From the NCBI GenBank assembly GCA_002352055.1, contig DEHS01000111.1:63986-72747 (forward strand): a stretch of DNA of 8,762 bases. Reading direction: 5' to 3'. A program made the position numbers and the translations under genes. This DNA is from Legionellaceae bacterium UBA2794 (GTDB taxonomy: Bacteria > Pseudomonadota > Gammaproteobacteria > Legionellales > Legionellaceae). The number at the start of each line of letters is the position of its first letter. Within the stretch, counting starts at the first letter, position 1. A model generated the notes under the pieces. It did no database searches and was not told the DNA's origin. It saw only the letters and a program-made list of their open reading frames with translations. Shown here in pieces: positions 7,018-8,762 of the stretch.

Positions 7018-8283
7018 ATGTCGCAATTGATTGATAGACGACAAAATGCCGGTAAGAAAAGTACGGTTAATCGCCAACGTTTTCTGCGCCGTTATAAAAA
7101 TCAAATAAAAAGAGCGGTTTCTGATGCCGTAGGCAAGCGCAGCATTACCGAAATTGATCAGGGAGAGCAAATAACCATCCCCGCACGAGATATTACCGAA
7201 CCCATGTTTCATCGCGGTCATGGAGGTCATGTTGATCGCATATTGCCCGGCAATGATAATTTTGTCAGTGGCGATCGAATTAAACGGCCTAGTGGTGAGG
7301 GAGCGGGTGGGAGCGGAGGAAATGCGAGTGATAGCGGTGAAGGTGAAGATAATTTTGTATTCGAATTATCTCGAGAAGAATTTTTAGAATTGTATTTTGA
7401 GGATCTGGAACTGCCCGATCTGGTAAAAAAAGAACTGGCACGTATCAGTACTTTTAAAACCGTAAGAGCTGGGGTTTCAACAAGTGGTATTCCGAATAAT
7501 ATAAACATTCTGCGTTCAATGAAACAGGCTACGGGACGTAGAGTGGCATTGGCGTCACCTTATAAAAGACAGCTGAGAGAGGCTGAAAAAGAACTGCAAT
7601 ATCTCTTATTGGAACCAAATCCTGATACTGTATTAGTAATGAAATTACAACGTGATATAGAGTTTCTAAAGCGCCGAATTCAGACTGTGCCTTTCATTGA
7701 TACTATTGATTTACGTTATAATCATCGCGTCAGGATACCCGCACCAACCACCCAGGCGGTAATGTTCTGCGTGATGGATGTCTCTGGATCCATGGATGAG
7801 GCGAAAAAGGACATTGCAAAGCGTTTTTTTATTCTGCTCTACATGTTTCTGACTAAGAATTATGAAAAAATTGAACTGGTATTTATTCGTCATCATACAT
7901 CTGCTAAAGAAGTGAATGAAGAGGAGTTCTTTTATTCCCGAGAAACTGGAGGCACGGTAGTTTCCAGCGCACTGGAACTCTTAAATACCATCATCGAGGC
8001 GCGCTACCCACCTCAATCCTGGAATATTTATGTAGCTCAAGCATCAGATGGGGATAACTGGAATGCTGACTCCCCATATTGTCAGGAGTTGTTACAGGAT
8101 AAAATAATGCCTCTGCTGCAATATTTTGCTTATATTGAAATTATGCCACGACATCATCAAAGCCTATGGGAAGTATATCAAATGGTACGAGAGCGATATC
8201 CTAATTTTGCTATGGAGAATATAGATAATGTATCCGATATTTATCCAGTATTTCGCGAATTGTTTAAAAGGAAAACCGCATGA
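7018..8283 (+). CDS. yeaH: YeaH/YhbH family protein (DUF444, VWA-like domain)
   Basis: This 421-residue cytosolic protein is collinear with E. coli YeaH and belongs to the DUF444 family, usually found next to PrkA. It opens with the conserved basic segment IDRRQNAGKKSTVNRQRFLR. A glycine-rich linker at residues 93-110 separates the N-terminal part from a C-terminal VWA-like fold. That fold has a MIDAS-type metal site: DVSGS at 254-258 (Asp254, Ser256, Ser258), Thr313 in ETGGT, and Asp344/Asp346 in ASDGDNW. VWA proteins paired with AAA+ ATPases often act as adaptors or substrate recruiters, so YeaH is plausibly the partner of PrkA. That role is inferred. The ATG at 7018 is chosen over a GTG at 7003 because GGAG lies 7 nt before it and the conserved N-terminus starts there. 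The gene sits 112 bp after prkA and overlaps spoVR by 4 bp. Confidence 0.95.
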   Translation: MSQLIDRRQNAGKKSTVNRQRFLRRYKNQIKRAVSDAVGKRSITEIDQGEQITIPARDITEPMFHRGHGGHVDRILPGNDNFVSGDRIKRPSGEGAGGSGGNASDSGEGEDNFVFELSREEFLELYFEDLELPDLVKKELARISTFKTVRAGVSTSGIPNNINILRSMKQATGRRVALASPYKRQLREAEKELQYLLLEPNPDTVLVMKLQRDIEFLKRRIQTVPFIDTIDLRYNHRVRIPAPTTQAVMFCVMDVSGSMDEAKKDIAKRFFILLYMFLTKNYEKIELVFIRHHTSAKEVNEEEFFYSRETGGTVVSSALELLNTIIEARYPPQSWNIYVAQASDGDNWNADSPYCQELLQDKIMPLLQYFAYIEIMPRHHQSLWEVYQMVRERYPNFAMENIDNVSDIYPVFRELFKRKTA

Positions 8284-8762
8284 AGAAACAGCCTTTGTCG
8301 ACAGGTGCTGAGTGGACCTTCGAGTTAATCCAGGATTATGATCGTGAAATTGCAAGGATTGCCAAAAGTTTCAATCTAGATACCTATCCCAATCAAATTG
8401 AAGTGATTACCGCAGAACAAATGATGGATGCATACGCATCAGTAGGAATGCCTATCGGCTATCATCATTGGTCTTTTGGTAAACATTTTGTAGGGGTTGA
8501 GAAAAGTTATAAACGGGGACAAATGGGTCTGGCGTATGAACTGGTGATTAACTCTAATCCCTGTATTTCCTATCTCATGGAAGAAAATACCATGGCGATG
8601 CAAGCCCTGGTTATCGCCCATGCATGTTATGGACATAACTCGTTTTTTAAAAACAATTACTTATTTAAAATGTGGACCTCGGCTGATGCCATCATCGATT
8701 ATCTGGTTTTTGCTAAAAAATATATTAGCGATTGTGAAGAACGCCATGGTATTGATGAGGTA
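8280..8762 (+). CDS. spoVR: SpoVR/YcgB family protein, 3' end outside the window
   Basis: The first 161 codons of a SpoVR family gene are present. The family is usually about 500 residues, so roughly two thirds is missing. The visible part is nearly collinear with E. coli YcgB: TYPNQIEVITAEQMMDAY at residues 36-53, then VGMPIGYHHWSFGK, LAYELVINSNPCISYLMEEN and the hallmark HACYGHNSFFKNNYLF. The HxxxGH pattern in this last block suggests a metal site, but this is inference. The ATG overlaps the yeaH stop as ATGA, and AAAAGGA lies 7 nt upstream inside yeaH, so the two are probably translationally coupled. The Bacillus homologue affects spore cortex formation. In non-sporulating Proteobacteria the gene is linked to the general stress response, and its molecular activity is uncertain. 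The reading frame stays open to the last base, with no frameshift. Confidence 0.95.
   Translation, partial: MKKQPLSTGAEWTFELIQDYDREIARIAKSFNLDTYPNQIEVITAEQMMDAYASVGMPIGYHHWSFGKHFVGVEKSYKRGQMGLAYELVINSNPCISYLMEENTMAMQALVIAHACYGHNSFFKNNYLFKMWTSADAIIDYLVFAKKYISDCEERHGIDEV

Noticed and set aside
7227..7508. 93-codon leftward open frame with a Ser/Pro-rich product
   Set aside because: It is antisense to the yeaH linker region; the Ser/Pro richness is just the complement of the glycine-rich coding stretch.
8439..8636. 65-codon leftward frame
   Set aside because: It is antisense to the highly conserved SpoVR coding sequence and has no ribosome site or recognisable content.

Overview
The window looks like chromosomal DNA from a low-GC gammaproteobacterium, and Legionellaceae is the best guess. 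PrkA, YeaH, SpoVR, PepN and AroE all read as gammaproteobacterial versions, closely resembling the E. coli proteins YeaG, YeaH, YcgB, PepN and AroE from memory. The DNA is much more AT-rich than in enterics, especially between genes. The genus is an inference; no diagnostic marker such as 16S rRNA is present. No tRNA, rRNA, insertion sequence, CRISPR array or phage gene was seen.

Left part (1-2182). A possible leftward reading frame enters from the left edge and is cut off there. A short AT-rich gap follows, then a rightward patatin-like phospholipase gene (225-1334). It runs tail-to-tail into aroE (leftward, 1338-2138), with only 3 bp between the two stop codons. aroE lies 44 bp downstream of pepN, and the two probably form a leftward unit. 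It encodes a cytosolic M1 aminopeptidase (PepN, peptide turnover) and shikimate dehydrogenase (AroE, aromatic amino acid precursor synthesis).

Middle (4766-4973). This is a 208-bp divergent control region between pepN and prkA. Facing prkA is a sequence very close to the stationary-phase sigma-S extended -10 element (CCTATACTAA). Only 8 bp away on the other strand is a perfect TATAAT that could serve pepN. The roughly 100-nt prkA leader carries three GGA trinucleotides. One sits in a small hairpin loop and one overlaps the Shine-Dalgarno sequence and the start region, which suggests CsrA-type control.

Right part (4974-8762). A rightward operon, prkA-yeaH-spoVR, encodes an AAA+ PrkA/YeaG protein, a VWA-like DUF444 protein (YeaH) and a SpoVR/YcgB protein truncated by the window end. 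The prkA-yeaH gap (112 bp) contains a perfect 9-bp inverted repeat and a second hairpin that covers part of the yeaH ribosome binding site. yeaH and spoVR overlap by ATGA and are probably translationally coupled. This three-gene module is widespread and associated with stress or stationary phase, but its biochemical function is still poorly settled. It is the most interesting system here, and its control signals are the newest-looking content. I found no wholly new gene system.
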